64,000 nt of DNA from JASGMR01 sp963664675 (GTDB taxonomy: Bacteria > Thermotogota > Thermotogae > Petrotogales > Kosmotogaceae): the NCBI GenBank assembly GCA_963664675.2, contig CAXXLB010000014.1, forward strand, positions 620,001 through 684,000, read 5' to 3'. A program made the translations under genes and the position numbers. Position 1 is the first letter of the stretch, and each line of letters starts with the position of its first letter. Under the pieces are notes generated by a model that made no database searches, had not been told where the DNA came from, and was given only the letters and a program-made list of their open reading frames with translations. Of the stretch, positions 25,159-34,315 are shown in pieces.

Positions 25159-25898
25159 TGACTTTTAATATCGTTACCATTTTCCCGGAAATGTTCGATG
25201 TTTTAAAAAACTTTGGCGTTTTCTCCAGAGCATTAAAATCCGGTATAGTTAATTTAAATTTGATTAACTTGAGAGACTTTACGGACGATAAGCATAGCAT
25301 GACAGAAGATTATCCCTTTGGAGGAGGAAGTGGTTTGGTTATGAAGGCAAAACCTTTTTTTGATGTTTACGAAAATATCTCGAGAGAAGAAAAGCCGTTC
25401 GTAATTTATCCGTCACCTCAGGGAAAATTATTCAATAATGAAATGGCAAAAGATTTAGCGAAAAAGAATAATCTTTTATTTTTATGCGGAAGATATGAAG
25501 GCGTTGATGAGAGGATCATGGAGATAGTGGATATGGAAACTTCTATTGGCGATTTTGTTTTGAACGGTGCTGAACAACCCGTCATGATTATGATCGAGGC
25601 TATAGGCAGATTTATATATGGAATAGTAGGAAGTCAGGAATCCGTTGAAAAAGATTCGTTTAATAACGATCTTCTTGATTATTCGCACTACACCCGTCCC
25701 AGAGAGTTAAATGGAAGAAAGGTTCCGGAATATCTTTTGAGTGGAAATCATGGTGTTATTGAAATGGAAAGAAGAAAAGAGAGTTTGATAAGGACGATGA
25801 AAAGAAGGCCGGATTTATTTATGAAGCGTGATTTGGATAAATTGGATAAAAAAGCATTATTAAGTATTTTTAAGGAGATTTATAAAGATGCTGAATAA
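25158..25898 (+). CDS. trmD: tRNA (guanine-N1)-methyltransferase
   Basis: A 246-residue SPOUT methyltransferase forming m1G37 in tRNA. It has FNIVTIFPEMFD, the glycine-rich PFGGGSGLVMK, the SAM-binding trefoil knot region LFLCGRYEGVDERI...SIGDFVLNGAE, and YTRPREL. The ATG at 25158 overlaps the rimM stop. Confidence 0.97.
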   Translation: MTFNIVTIFPEMFDVLKNFGVFSRALKSGIVNLNLINLRDFTDDKHSMTEDYPFGGGSGLVMKAKPFFDVYENISREEKPFVIYPSPQGKLFNNEMAKDLAKKNNLLFLCGRYEGVDERIMEIVDMETSIGDFVLNGAEQPVMIMIEAIGRFIYGIVGSQESVEKDSFNNDLLDYSHYTRPRELNGRKVPEYLLSGNHGVIEMERRKESLIRTMKRRPDLFMKRDLDKLDKKALLSIFKEIYKDAE

Positions 25899-26469
25899 AA
25901 TATATGTTGCATTGATACATTATCCGGTGTTGGGAAGAGACGGAAAGATAGTCTCAAGCGCTGTTACAAATATGGATGTTCATGATATTTCAAGAACATG
26001 TAGAACATATAGAGTTAAAGGTTATTATGTGGTCTCAAATCTACCAGCTCAACAAGAAATAGTTTATAATGTATTAAAGTATTGGAGAGAGGAATTTGGT
26101 AGGGAATATAATCCAAGCAGGACTGAGGCCCTTACAATTGTGAAAAAAACTTCATATTTGGATGATGTAATAGAAGAAATTATTGAAAAAGAAGGATTAA
26201 AACCTTTAATTGTATTCACTTCAGCAAAACAGGGAAAAGACAGATTGAGCTATGAGGCTATGTCGGAGATAGTTAAGAATATAGAAAGACCAATACTTTT
26301 TTTATTTGGAACAAGTTGGGGTTTACCGAATGAAATATTGGCAAAATGCGACTATGCTCTTGAACCGATAAGATATTATTCTGAATTTAATCATTTATCT
26401 GTTAGAGCGGCGGTTGCGATTACACTTGATAGAATCATAAAAGAAGAAATAGATACCAGGAGGGATTGA
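25888..26469 (+). CDS. SPOUT-type RNA methyltransferase (TM1570 family)
   Basis: A 193-residue protein of the TrmD-adjacent SPOUT family known from the Thermotoga TM1570 structure. It starts NKIYVALIHYPVLGRDG and has a C-terminal knot-like segment LFLFGTSWGLPNEIL and SEFNHLSVRAA, a plausible SAM-binding region. It overlaps trmD by 11 bases and precedes rplS. In some lineages this domain is fused to TrmD. The RNA target is not established. Confidence 0.8.
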   Translation: MLNKIYVALIHYPVLGRDGKIVSSAVTNMDVHDISRTCRTYRVKGYYVVSNLPAQQEIVYNVLKYWREEFGREYNPSRTEALTIVKKTSYLDDVIEEIIEKEGLKPLIVFTSAKQGKDRLSYEAMSEIVKNIERPILFLFGTSWGLPNEILAKCDYALEPIRYYSEFNHLSVRAAVAITLDRIIKEEIDTRRD

Positions 26470-26470
26470 G

Positions 26471-26830
26471 ATGGATCAATACATAAGAGCTATTGAAAGT
26501 GAATTTGCGAGAGAAGATTTACCTGAAGTAAGACCAGGCTATACGGTCAGAGTACATGTTAAAATCAAGGAAGGAAAAAGAGAAAGACTTCAGGCATATG
26601 AAGGTATTGTTATAAGAGTTAAGGGAAGCGGAGTTGGAAAAACATTCACAGTGAGAAGAATTGGTTCGGCCGGAATAGGAGTTGAAAGAATTTTTCCGTA
26701 TGCGTGTCCCCACGTAGAAAAAATTCAGATTTTGAGAAAAGCTAAAGTGAGAAGAGCAAAACTTTATTATTTAAGAGACGTGAAAGGAAAAATTAAATTA
26801 AAGGAGAAAAAGGATAAGAACCGTGGCTAA
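26471..26830 (+). CDS. rplS: 50S ribosomal protein L19
   Basis: A 119-residue bL19 with RPGYTVRVHVKIKEG, AYEGIVI, KTFTVRRIG and GVERIFPYACP, all family hallmarks. A binding site (AGGAGGGA) precedes the ATG. It overlaps lepB by eight bases. Confidence 0.97.
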   Translation: MDQYIRAIESEFAREDLPEVRPGYTVRVHVKIKEGKRERLQAYEGIVIRVKGSGVGKTFTVRRIGSAGIGVERIFPYACPHVEKIQILRKAKVRRAKLYYLRDVKGKIKLKEKKDKNRG

Positions 26831-27704
26831 AGCTGCTGTGAACAAAGGGAAAAAAAGCGAAAATAAAAAAAAGAAAAACAGAGCGGTTAAAGAGCTCAAA
26901 GAGTGGGGAATTGCGATAATTTACGCGGTAATATTCGGTACAATTATAAGATTGTTTGTCTTTGAAACCATGTTAGTTCCTACTCCTTCAATGGTTCCGA
27001 CTATAGAGATAGATGACAGATTGTTCGTTGAGAAGATAACTTATGAATTCAGAGAACCCGAATATGGAGAGGTAGTAGTATTTTATTGTCCCTTTATTGA
27101 TAAGTCCGCTCTGGAAATGTACAGGGCGTTTGATAAATTTATGGACTTTTTTTCACCACAGGAATTTCAGAGTCATGCTAAATATGTGAAGAGAGTTGTT
27201 GGATTGCCTGGAGACACGATTGAGTTGAGAATCGCAGAAGAATTCAGTGACGATAAAGCAAATTTAAGATTATTACCCGTTGATGAAGAAGCAAGATACC
27301 AGCTTTACGTGAATGGTGAGCTTCTGGAAGAGACGGAAGATATAAGATATTCAAAGGTTGGTATATTTGCAGATCCTAATTTTTATGAAGGTCTTGCACA
27401 CCCTGACCTGCAGAGGGATTCAATGTATTATCAATTTTTTCTTGCCTATCAGAATATAATAAATTATCATGAATATTATGATGAAGTTCTGGATCCTTTG
27501 GATCTCTCGAAGTATATCGAACAGGATCCAATATCGAAGAGAGTGACAATTACAATTCCGGAAGGATTCTATTTTTATATGGGTGATAATACAACTCAGA
27601 GTTTTGATAGTAGATTTTTTGGATTCGTGCCGGAGAAGAATATTGTCGGGGAACCGATGTTAGCAGTGTGGCCATTGAATCGATTTGGTCCATTGGATAA
27701 GTAA
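26823..27704 (+). CDS. lepB: Signal peptidase I
   Basis: A 293-residue membrane serine protease that removes signal peptides. A basic N-terminus of about 30 residues leads into one transmembrane helix (WGIAIIYAVIFGTIIRLFV). The catalytic Ser lies in PTPSMVPT and the catalytic Lys in YVKRVVGLPGD, with MGDNTTQSFDSRFFG as the last box. About 90 residues lie between the last two boxes, an extended beta domain longer than in minimal Gram-positive enzymes. The GTG start overlaps rplS. A strong terminator follows. Confidence 0.95.
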   Translation: MAKAAVNKGKKSENKKKKNRAVKELKEWGIAIIYAVIFGTIIRLFVFETMLVPTPSMVPTIEIDDRLFVEKITYEFREPEYGEVVVFYCPFIDKSALEMYRAFDKFMDFFSPQEFQSHAKYVKRVVGLPGDTIELRIAEEFSDDKANLRLLPVDEEARYQLYVNGELLEETEDIRYSKVGIFADPNFYEGLAHPDLQRDSMYYQFFLAYQNIINYHEYYDEVLDPLDLSKYIEQDPISKRVTITIPEGFYFYMGDNTTQSFDSRFFGFVPEKNIVGEPMLAVWPLNRFGPLDK

Positions 27705-27707
27705 TAA

Positions 27708-27731
27708 AAAACCGGGGATAACCCCGGTTTT
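27708..27731. terminator. Terminator between lepB and the tRNA-Ser gene
   Basis: CCGGGG (27712-27717) and CCCCGG (27722-27727) pair around ATAA, extended by A/T pairs on both sides, so it can serve lepB rightward and the tRNA leftward. Confidence 0.9.
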
Positions 27732-27746
27732 ATTTGATAATTCATC

Positions 27747-27834
27747 TGGCGGAAGCGGAGGGACTCGAACCCTCAAGGGGATTTCTCCCCACCGATTTTC
27801 AAGACCGGCTCCTTACCAGTTAGGATACGCTTCC
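27747..27834 (-). tRNA. tRNA-Ser (anticodon UGA)
   Basis: An 88-base class II tRNA on the minus strand. GGAAGCG at the 5' end pairs with CGCTTCC before the discriminator G and an encoded CCA (complement at 27747-27749). The anticodon stem CCGGT/ATCGG holds the loop CTTGAAA with anticodon TGA at 27801-27799. A long variable arm with GGGG/CCCC and a T arm with GGTTCGAGTCC confirm serine identity. It reads UCA and related serine codons. Confidence 0.96.
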
Positions 27835-27844
27835 AACGAGGATA

Positions 27845-27873
27845 ATTATATATTACTTTATTGGAATAATCAA
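27845..27873 (-). promoter_or_regulatory. Promoter of tRNA-Ser
   Basis: On the minus strand TTGATT (27873-27868) and TATAAT (27850-27845) are exactly 17 bases apart, placing transcription start a few bases before the tRNA. It lies in the leader region of the divergent folE2. Confidence 0.8.
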
Positions 27874-27882
27874 GTGGTTTTT

Positions 27883-28659
27883 ATGAAAGATATTCAAAGT
27901 GAAAATGATTTAAGAAAAATATCCCTTGATAAAGTGGGGATCAAAGGAATAAGGTATCCTATAATAGTAAAGGATAAAGAAAACAAATTTCAAAACACTA
28001 CGGGGGTCTTTTCTATTTATGTTTTTTTGCCGCATAATTTCAGAGGGACTCATATGTCAAGATTTGTTGAGGTTTTGAATAGGCATTCTAATAATCTTTC
28101 GCAGAAAAATCTGAATAATATTCTTGACGACGTAAAGAGAACCTTGAATTCAAAAGAAGCACATCTTCAGGTAGATTTTCCTTATTTTTTGAGTAAAAAT
28201 GCTCCGATCTCAAAAATTGAGAGCATCAGTAGTTACGATTGTTCTTTTATTGCCAATAAAAATGATAAAATGGACTTTACATTGAATGTCCAAGTTCCCG
28301 TAACTACTTTATGCCCCTGTTCTAAAGAGATAAGTAAATATGGTGCGCACAATCAAAGAGCTTTAGTCAGTGTATATTTGCATATGAATAAGATGGTCTG
28401 GATTGAAGATATAATAAATTATGTTGAAAAATCAGGAAGTGCTCCTATATACAGTTTGTTAAAACGTAGTGATGAAAAATATATCACCGAATTGGCTTAT
28501 GATAATCCAAAGTTTGTAGAGGATGTTACGAGAGATGTTGCTATTTTGCTCAATGATGATTCAAGAATTTCCTGGTATAAAATAGAAGTTGAAAGTTATG
28601 AATCGATTCATAATCATTCTGCTTTTTCTTCTTTAGAGGTCAAAAAAGGTGATAGATAA
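27883..28659 (+). CDS. folE2: GTP cyclohydrolase FolE2 (type IB)
   Basis: A 258-residue enzyme converting GTP to dihydroneopterin triphosphate, the first step of folate and queuosine precursor synthesis. The GCYH-IB signature TTLCPCSKEIS carries the metal-binding cysteine region and is followed by YGAHNQRA. The C-terminal NHSAF segment matches the family. The frame is open back to 27685, but that part is antisense to the tRNA-Ser gene, so the ATG at 27883 is the start. The binding site (AGTGG) is weak. No other folate or queuosine gene is in the window. Confidence 0.92.
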   Translation: MKDIQSENDLRKISLDKVGIKGIRYPIIVKDKENKFQNTTGVFSIYVFLPHNFRGTHMSRFVEVLNRHSNNLSQKNLNNILDDVKRTLNSKEAHLQVDFPYFLSKNAPISKIESISSYDCSFIANKNDKMDFTLNVQVPVTTLCPCSKEISKYGAHNQRALVSVYLHMNKMVWIEDIINYVEKSGSAPIYSLLKRSDEKYITELAYDNPKFVEDVTRDVAILLNDDSRISWYKIEVESYESIHNHSAFSSLEVKKGDR

Positions 28660-29320
28660 AATAATTGACATAGACAAGAGGAAGAAGATTGAAAAATTTT
28701 TCTCCCTTTTAAAAGAAACTAAGCATAATTTGATATCGTCTGGAACCAAAAAGAATTTTGAAATTAAGCATTTCGAGGATATTTATATTCCCATCGATTA
28801 TATTTCAGTTGGAGAAAAAAATATTGATGTGGGAACAGGTGGAGGAATTCCAGGGATTGTATTGAGCATTCTCTTTGATAAATCGGAGTGGATTCTTCTC
28901 GATTCGATAAGTAAAAAGACAAATGAACTTGGAACATTTATTCATCAACTGGGATTATCAAATGTTTTGTTGGTGAATGAGAGGGTTGAAAGGTTTTCTG
29001 AAAATAACCGGAATTCATTTGATTCGGTCTTTTTCAGAGCGGTGGCGAGGACCGATATTTGTCTTGAATACGCCTGCCCATTGGTAAAAAATGGAGGAAA
29101 TATTTATATATATAAAGGGCCGAATTTTATTTCTGAAAAGAAATATTTTGAAAATGCCTGTAATTTATTAGGAATAGAACTTATTCGAAAGGTAGAATAC
29201 GCTTTAAGTGACGATTCGAGTAGAAATCTGTTGATCTTTAAAAAGGTTTCCGATTCAAAGATCAGGCTTCCAAGAAGGATTGGACTGGCAAAGAAAAGGC
29301 CGATTGGAGAATTTTTATGA
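28649..29320 (+). CDS. rsmG: 16S rRNA (guanine527-N7)-methyltransferase RsmG
   Basis: A 223-residue class I SAM methyltransferase. It has the SAM-binding NIDVGTGGGIPGIVLS, LLDSISKKTNEL, FRAVAR and YKGP motifs of GidB/RsmG. The GTG start overlaps folE2 by 11 bases. The C-terminal tail RLPRRIGLAKKRPIG is typical of the family. Confidence 0.93.
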   Translation: MIDKIIDIDKRKKIEKFFSLLKETKHNLISSGTKKNFEIKHFEDIYIPIDYISVGEKNIDVGTGGGIPGIVLSILFDKSEWILLDSISKKTNELGTFIHQLGLSNVLLVNERVERFSENNRNSFDSVFFRAVARTDICLEYACPLVKNGGNIYIYKGPNFISEKKYFENACNLLGIELIRKVEYALSDDSSRNLLIFKKVSDSKIRLPRRIGLAKKRPIGEFL

Positions 29321-30009
29321 GTGGGAAAATATATTTAGTCGGAACTCCAATAGGAAATCTGGAAGATATAACTTATAGAGCTATAAGGGTTTTAAAAGAA
29401 TCGAATATAATATTTTCTGAAGATACAAGAAGATCTTTAAAGTTGCTCAGGGTATATTCGATACATCCCGAAGAATTGATTTCTTATAATTCGCATAATT
29501 ATTTATCGAGGGAAAAAAAGATAATATCTTCAATAAAACAGAATAAACAGATTTCATTTGTATCAGATGCGGGTATGCCTGTAATCTCTGATCCCGGTCT
29601 ATCGCTTGTAAATCTTGCTAATGAAAACGATATAGAATTCGATGTAATACCTGGCCCAAGTGCTGTGACAACGGCTGTGGCGGCATCCGGGTTTGGTGGA
29701 AGTAATTTTGTATTTTTTGGTTTTTTGCCAAGGGGTAAAAAGCGAAGAAGAATATTCAAAAAAATTTCTGAAGGACTATATGAAAATAAGAACATCGTTT
29801 TTTTTGATTCTCCCTATAGAATCAAAGAGTGTGTTGAGGATTTTTATAAAATAGTTGGAAATAGAGAAATATTTATTGGTAAGGAACTTACAAAATTACA
29901 TCAAAGATATATTTTTACGACTGTCAAAAATTTGTGTGATAATATTGATGATATAGAATTTATAGGGGAATTAACGATTGTAATATCCGGAAGAGAAAAA
30001 GATGATTAG
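29317..30009 (+). CDS. rsmI: 16S rRNA (cytidine1402-2'-O)-methyltransferase RsmI
   Basis: A 230-residue tetrapyrrole-methylase-fold rRNA methyltransferase. Motifs: LVGTPIGNLEDITYRA, SEDTRRS, SDAGMPVISDPG, DVIPGPSAVTTA and FFGFLPRG. It overlaps rsmG by four bases and the next gene by eight bases, giving a tight translation-related operon. Confidence 0.95.
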   Translation: MSGKIYLVGTPIGNLEDITYRAIRVLKESNIIFSEDTRRSLKLLRVYSIHPEELISYNSHNYLSREKKIISSIKQNKQISFVSDAGMPVISDPGLSLVNLANENDIEFDVIPGPSAVTTAVAASGFGGSNFVFFGFLPRGKKRRRIFKKISEGLYENKNIVFFDSPYRIKECVEDFYKIVGNREIFIGKELTKLHQRYIFTTVKNLCDNIDDIEFIGELTIVISGREKDD

Positions 30010-30652
30010 CAAACTTTTGGAATTGATAAGAAAATTTATATCTTTAACTCCTGCCATAATTCTTGCAATTTATGCCCATGAATTTGCGCATTATTATTTT
30101 GCAAAAAAACTTGATAGTAAATCGGTATACTGGTTTAAGCCGAGATTTTTAAAGGTTTTTGATCCATTGGGGGTCATAATGTATTATTTATATTATTATG
30201 GCTGGTCAAGACCTTACCCTATAAATTTCTGGAGATTAAAAGCCAAAAGCAAAAGCGGATTGATTTTAACTATTTTATCTGGCCCACTGGCCAATTTGAT
30301 AATTGGGATAACATCTATTTTTCTTTTTTATATATTTAAACTCAACAATTATTGTATATATACCGCTGAAAATGTGGGCGATAACATTTTTCTGGTATTT
30401 TTTTCTGAAATTATTTATTGGATTTCCATAGTGAATCTGAACACTGCAATATTCAATATGCTCCCCTTTCCAACCCTAGACGGTGGGAATTTGATAAAGG
30501 TTTTTGCTTCTGAAAAATATCTCCAGTGGTCGGCAAAATTTCAAATTTACGGCATCTTATTATTAATAGTATTATCCTTAATAGGTATAATACAGTTATT
30601 GATGATCCCCGTGAATGAATTTGTATTCTGGCTATCGGCCTTTTTCAATTAA
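30002..30652 (+). CDS. Site-2 protease family membrane metalloprotease (M50)
   Basis: A 216-residue integral membrane protein. The zinc motif HEFAH lies in the first membrane helix (IYAHEFAHYYFAK) and the third ligand region NMLPFPTLDGGNL lies in a later helix, as in compact bacterial site-2 proteases. At least four hydrophobic segments are visible, and there is no PDZ domain. Short versions like this cleave transmembrane substrates of unknown identity. Its last four bases overlap the convergent dnaB gene. Confidence 0.88.
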   Translation: MISKLLELIRKFISLTPAIILAIYAHEFAHYYFAKKLDSKSVYWFKPRFLKVFDPLGVIMYYLYYYGWSRPYPINFWRLKAKSKSGLILTILSGPLANLIIGITSIFLFYIFKLNNYCIYTAENVGDNIFLVFFSEIIYWISIVNLNTAIFNMLPFPTLDGGNLIKVFASEKYLQWSAKFQIYGILLLIVLSLIGIIQLLMIPVNEFVFWLSAFFN

Positions 30653-32049
30653 TCTTCATTTCCATATTCATAGGGAAGAAAAAAACCGGTGGTTTTGGGC
30701 AAGAAACTGAGTTTCAAAGTCGCTGTAGGGCCATTTCTTTGTTTTGCAATTATTATTTCCGTGAGCTGTGCTTTATTATAATCATAATTTTCATCATCCG
30801 AATCATCATTTTTTGATTTGTAATATTCATCTCTATACAAAAATATTACTACGTCGGCATCCTGTTCTATCGCTCCGGATTCTCTCAAGTCACTCAACAT
30901 TGGTCTTTTATTATCTCTTTTTTCAACCGCCCTGGAAAGTTGTGAAAGGCAGATAATAGGGATATCCAGTTCTCTCGCTAAAAGTTTCATGGATCTGGTA
31001 ATATCCGTTATTTCCTGTTGCCGGTTTTCTTTTTTATTTTTTATTTGCATGAGCTGTAAATAATCTATGAATATAGCATCAATATCGAGTTCTAATTTCA
31101 TTTTTCTGGCCTTTGAAGACAGAACTCTTGGGTTCAAGGTGGGTTCATCATCTATATAAAACTTCGAACTGCTGAGCCTTCCGGCGGCATCGGTCACTTT
31201 TACCCATTCATTGTTATCAATGGTTGCATTTCGTAATTTATAAAGTTCAACATTTGATTCCACCGATAATAATCTTGTGACCAGTTGTGTCTCCGACATT
31301 TCAAGACTAAAGAACGCTACCGAATAATCTTCTGGATTCTTTGGGGTTACTACAGCCATGTTCTTTGCGATACTCAATGCAAGAGAAGTTTTTCCCATCG
31401 AAGGTCTTCCGGCGATAATTATTAAATCAGATCGCTGAAATCCGGAGGTGAATTTATTTAAATTTTTATACCCGGTATTCAGACCAGTAATTACGGCCCC
31501 TTCCTTTATCCCCTGATTGGTGATTCTTGCTTCAGCAATATTGGGAATTATTTCATCTTTTACAATTTTATTTAATGAACTGTATGATTTTATCTGCAAT
31601 CCGGAAGTTATCTTAAATATTTTCTTTTCCGCTTTATCCAGTAAATCATCGAAGTCCTCAGGGTTAAAAGCATCATTGATTATTTCTGTAGAAGCACCTA
31701 TGAGTTCTCTCTGAATGGATTTTTCTTTTACAATTTTACAATAATAATCGTGGTTGGTATATGAATGTACATTTTCATGTATTCTCACTAATTCTGAATA
31801 GCCACCGATCTCCTCAATCACCCCCATATTTTCGAGTTTATCTGTGATTGTAATAATATCTACAGGCTTTCGATTATCATCGAGCATTTCTATAGCCTTA
31901 AATATTTTTTGATTTTTTTCGGAATAAAAATCCTCAAATGTTATTATCTCTCTTATTTCATGTAAAATATTCGGATTGATTATTATTGATCCAATAATTA
32001 ATTCTTCCGCTTCAATGTTTTTGGGGATAGTTTTAATATTATCAGCCAC
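30649..32049 (-). CDS. dnaB: Replicative DNA helicase DnaB
   Basis: A 466-residue hexameric 5'-3' helicase. The N-terminal domain starts PKNIEAEELIIGSI; the RecA-like domain has GRPSMGKTSLAL (Walker A), FFSLEMSETQL, IFIDYLQLM (Walker B), ICLSQLSRAVEKR and LRESGAIEQDAD. No intein is present at the usual insertion points. It follows the AlaX-like gene with an eight-base overlap. Confidence 0.96.
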   Translation of the reverse strand: MADNIKTIPKNIEAEELIIGSIIINPNILHEIREIITFEDFYSEKNQKIFKAIEMLDDNRKPVDIITITDKLENMGVIEEIGGYSELVRIHENVHSYTNHDYYCKIVKEKSIQRELIGASTEIINDAFNPEDFDDLLDKAEKKIFKITSGLQIKSYSSLNKIVKDEIIPNIAEARITNQGIKEGAVITGLNTGYKNLNKFTSGFQRSDLIIIAGRPSMGKTSLALSIAKNMAVVTPKNPEDYSVAFFSLEMSETQLVTRLLSVESNVELYKLRNATIDNNEWVKVTDAAGRLSSSKFYIDDEPTLNPRVLSSKARKMKLELDIDAIFIDYLQLMQIKNKKENRQQEITDITRSMKLLARELDIPIICLSQLSRAVEKRDNKRPMLSDLRESGAIEQDADVVIFLYRDEYYKSKNDDSDDENYDYNKAQLTEIIIAKQRNGPTATLKLSFLPKTTGFFLPYEYGNED

Positions 32050-33163
32050 TTATAGCCTCCAAATTTTCGTTTATAAATTTCTTAAATGTATCAACATCAA
32101 GAACGCTTGATTTAACCTGTCCTTTGAAAGGTCCGGCACCGCCTTTAATATCATATTCTTTTCTCAGCAAATCAACTATTTTTTTACAATTATAGCCTCT
32201 GGAAGATAAATAGAAAGTATCATCATTTTTTCCTATAAATAAATATTTTTCTGAAGTGATCGCCGAGTTAAATGCTTTTATATATTCTTCATCATCTTCG
32301 ACAAAAATTATCTCATCTTCCACATCATCCACTTCTTTATATATTTTTTCATTCAGAATCTTTTTGTATTTGTTTCTCTGGATTTTGTTATCTTCTATAA
32401 GTGATTCAACTCTTTTGAGAAGGTTGGTTTCATCGCATGTTAAAAGTTTCTTTAAATCATTTGTGATGTTCGTTAATTTCATGTAAAAATCGATGGTTCT
32501 TTTCCCCGCCAGAAAATAAATTCTCGTCAGATTTCCTTTGACCTTTTCAGTTTTAATTATTGATAAAACACCTATTTCACCGGTATTCCCAACATGATAT
32601 CCCCCACACGCGGAATGGTCATAATCGCCTATTGAAACTATTCTTATAGCTTCATTATTTTCCAGAACTTTTTTATTAACGGGTTTTCTCAGATGATATT
32701 TATCGATATCATCAATATTTATTTCATTTATCTTTACAGGCAAATTGGATTCGATAACATAATTTGTCTTATTTGAAATTAATTCAATCATTTCTCTTGA
32801 GATGTAAGGAATATCTATATCAATAGTTGAATAATCATCTCCCATCTGAAAACCAACGGTGTTTCCGGAAAGTTCATCAAAGATTATGGCAGATAAAATG
32901 TGTTGTGCGGTGTGCTGAACAGATATTTCTTTTTTCCAATCGTAATCTATCTCTATTTCGATTTCCTGACCTTCTTGGAATTGTGAAGTTTTATTTAAAG
33001 CCAGATAAATTTTATCATTATAGATTGTTTTGAATTTATTACCATTTATATAACCTCTGTCACCCAATTGGCCACCCTTACCATCGGGGTAAAAGTCCAG
33101 ATTGCCCAAATATAGTAAGGTTTCAATATCTTTATTTACAATTTTTTCTATTTTCTTTTTCAT
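32042..33163 (-). CDS. AlaX-type alanyl-tRNA editing protein, long form
   Basis: A 373-residue free-standing homologue of the alanyl-tRNA synthetase editing module, which deacylates Ser- or Gly-tRNA-Ala. The N-terminal part has the barrel segment DGKGGQLGDRG, then zinc ligands in QHTAQHILSA (H-x3-H) and CGGYHVGNTGEIG (C-x3-H). The C-terminal ~120 residues, with a helical hairpin and GGAGPFKGQVKSS, resemble the DHHA1-like domain of the long AlaX class. The binding site GGGGGAT precedes its ATG. A divergent AT-rich promoter region separates it from the Opp operon. Confidence 0.88.
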   Translation of the reverse strand: MKKKIEKIVNKDIETLLYLGNLDFYPDGKGGQLGDRGYINGNKFKTIYNDKIYLALNKTSQFQEGQEIEIEIDYDWKKEISVQHTAQHILSAIIFDELSGNTVGFQMGDDYSTIDIDIPYISREMIELISNKTNYVIESNLPVKINEINIDDIDKYHLRKPVNKKVLENNEAIRIVSIGDYDHSACGGYHVGNTGEIGVLSIIKTEKVKGNLTRIYFLAGKRTIDFYMKLTNITNDLKKLLTCDETNLLKRVESLIEDNKIQRNKYKKILNEKIYKEVDDVEDEIIFVEDDEEYIKAFNSAITSEKYLFIGKNDDTFYLSSRGYNCKKIVDLLRKEYDIKGGAGPFKGQVKSSVLDVDTFKKFINENLEAISG

Positions 33164-33280
33164 TTTATCCCCCTATGCACTTGAATTGTCTCATATTTGT
33201 ATGTAATAATAATATTATTATATTATATATATTATCAGTTTCTTTTAAGGTGTATTTAATTTAAGTTTGAGGTGATCTGT

Positions 33281-34315
33281 TTGAAAAGTAAACCGATTCT
33301 TTCGGTTAATAATTTATCAACTTATTTTGATATGGCCGAAGGTACAGTCAAAGCGGTACAGGATGTTTCATTTGACCTTCATAGAAATGAGGTCTTGGGT
33401 ATTGTAGGAGAGACCGGATCCGGTAAAAGTGTAACTGTGAAATCGATAGCCGGGTTGATTGATTCTCCTGGTCGAATAGCAAGTGGAGAAATTAAACTTT
33501 TAACCGATGAATTTTCTAAAAATAAAAAAGAAGAATATGTTGATTTAGCCAAACTTCAGTACGAAAAATTTTCCAGAGTAAGAGGAAGACATATTGGAAT
33601 GATATTCCAGGATCCGATGACTTCGTTGGATCCAATGTATACTATTGGAAATCAAATGATGGAAACCATCATTTATCACGAAAAAGTTTCTGTTGCCGAA
33701 GCCAAAGAACGTTCAATCAGGTTGTTGGAACTCGTTGGAATTCCTAAACCTTCTGAGAGAATAGATGATTATCCATTTCAATTATCCGGAGGGCAGAGAC
33801 AAAGAGTGGTTATAGCTATAGCTCTTTCCTGCAATCCCGAGGTTTTGATATCAGATGAACCTACGACAGCACTTGATGTAACGGTGCAGGCACAGATTTT
33901 GGAACTGATGAAAGATCTTCAGGAAGAATATAAAAACGGGATGATATTCATTACACACGATCTGGCGGTTATCGCTGAAATTGCTTCGAAAGTTTCAATA
34001 ATGTACGGAAGCTACCAAATGGAAGTGGCTCCTGTTGAAAAGGTATACAAAGAAGCGAGACACCCTTACACATATGCTTTGTTGAGCTGCATCCCAAGAT
34101 TAGACATAAAACAATCCGAATTACTCCCCATACCGGGACAACCCCCCATTATGATGGACCCACCAAAATTATGTCCATATTTACCTCGATGTAAACGTTC
34201 AATTGAAAAGTGTAAAAAGGTTTTACCGGATCTGATTGAAATTGAAAAAGATCACTTTGTTCGATGCAATAATCCCGTTGCAAAAGAATATTTAGTCAAG
34301 GAGAAAACTGAATGA
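33281..34315 (+). CDS. Oligopeptide ABC transporter ATP-binding protein (OppD/DppD-like)
   Basis: About 344 residues. Walker A GETGSGKSV, Q-loop FQDPMTSLDP, signature LSGGQRQR, Walker B LISDEPTTALD and the switch His in FITHDL are complete. The C-terminal extension has the peptide-importer cysteine cluster (CPYLPRCKRSIEKC...RCNNP). I prefer the TTG at 33281, spaced after GAGGTGAT, over the GTG at 33272 that overlaps it. First gene of a five-gene operon (D-F-A-B-C order). Confidence 0.93.
   Translation: MKSKPILSVNNLSTYFDMAEGTVKAVQDVSFDLHRNEVLGIVGETGSGKSVTVKSIAGLIDSPGRIASGEIKLLTDEFSKNKKEEYVDLAKLQYEKFSRVRGRHIGMIFQDPMTSLDPMYTIGNQMMETIIYHEKVSVAEAKERSIRLLELVGIPKPSERIDDYPFQLSGGQRQRVVIAIALSCNPEVLISDEPTTALDVTVQAQILELMKDLQEEYKNGMIFITHDLAVIAEIASKVSIMYGSYQMEVAPVEKVYKEARHPYTYALLSCIPRLDIKQSELLPIPGQPPIMMDPPKLCPYLPRCKRSIEKCKKVLPDLIEIEKDHFVRCNNPVAKEYLVKEKTE

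Noticed and set aside
27685..27882. An N-terminal extension of folE2
   Set aside because: The segment covers the tRNA-Ser gene and the lepB terminator, so the real start is the ATG at 27883.
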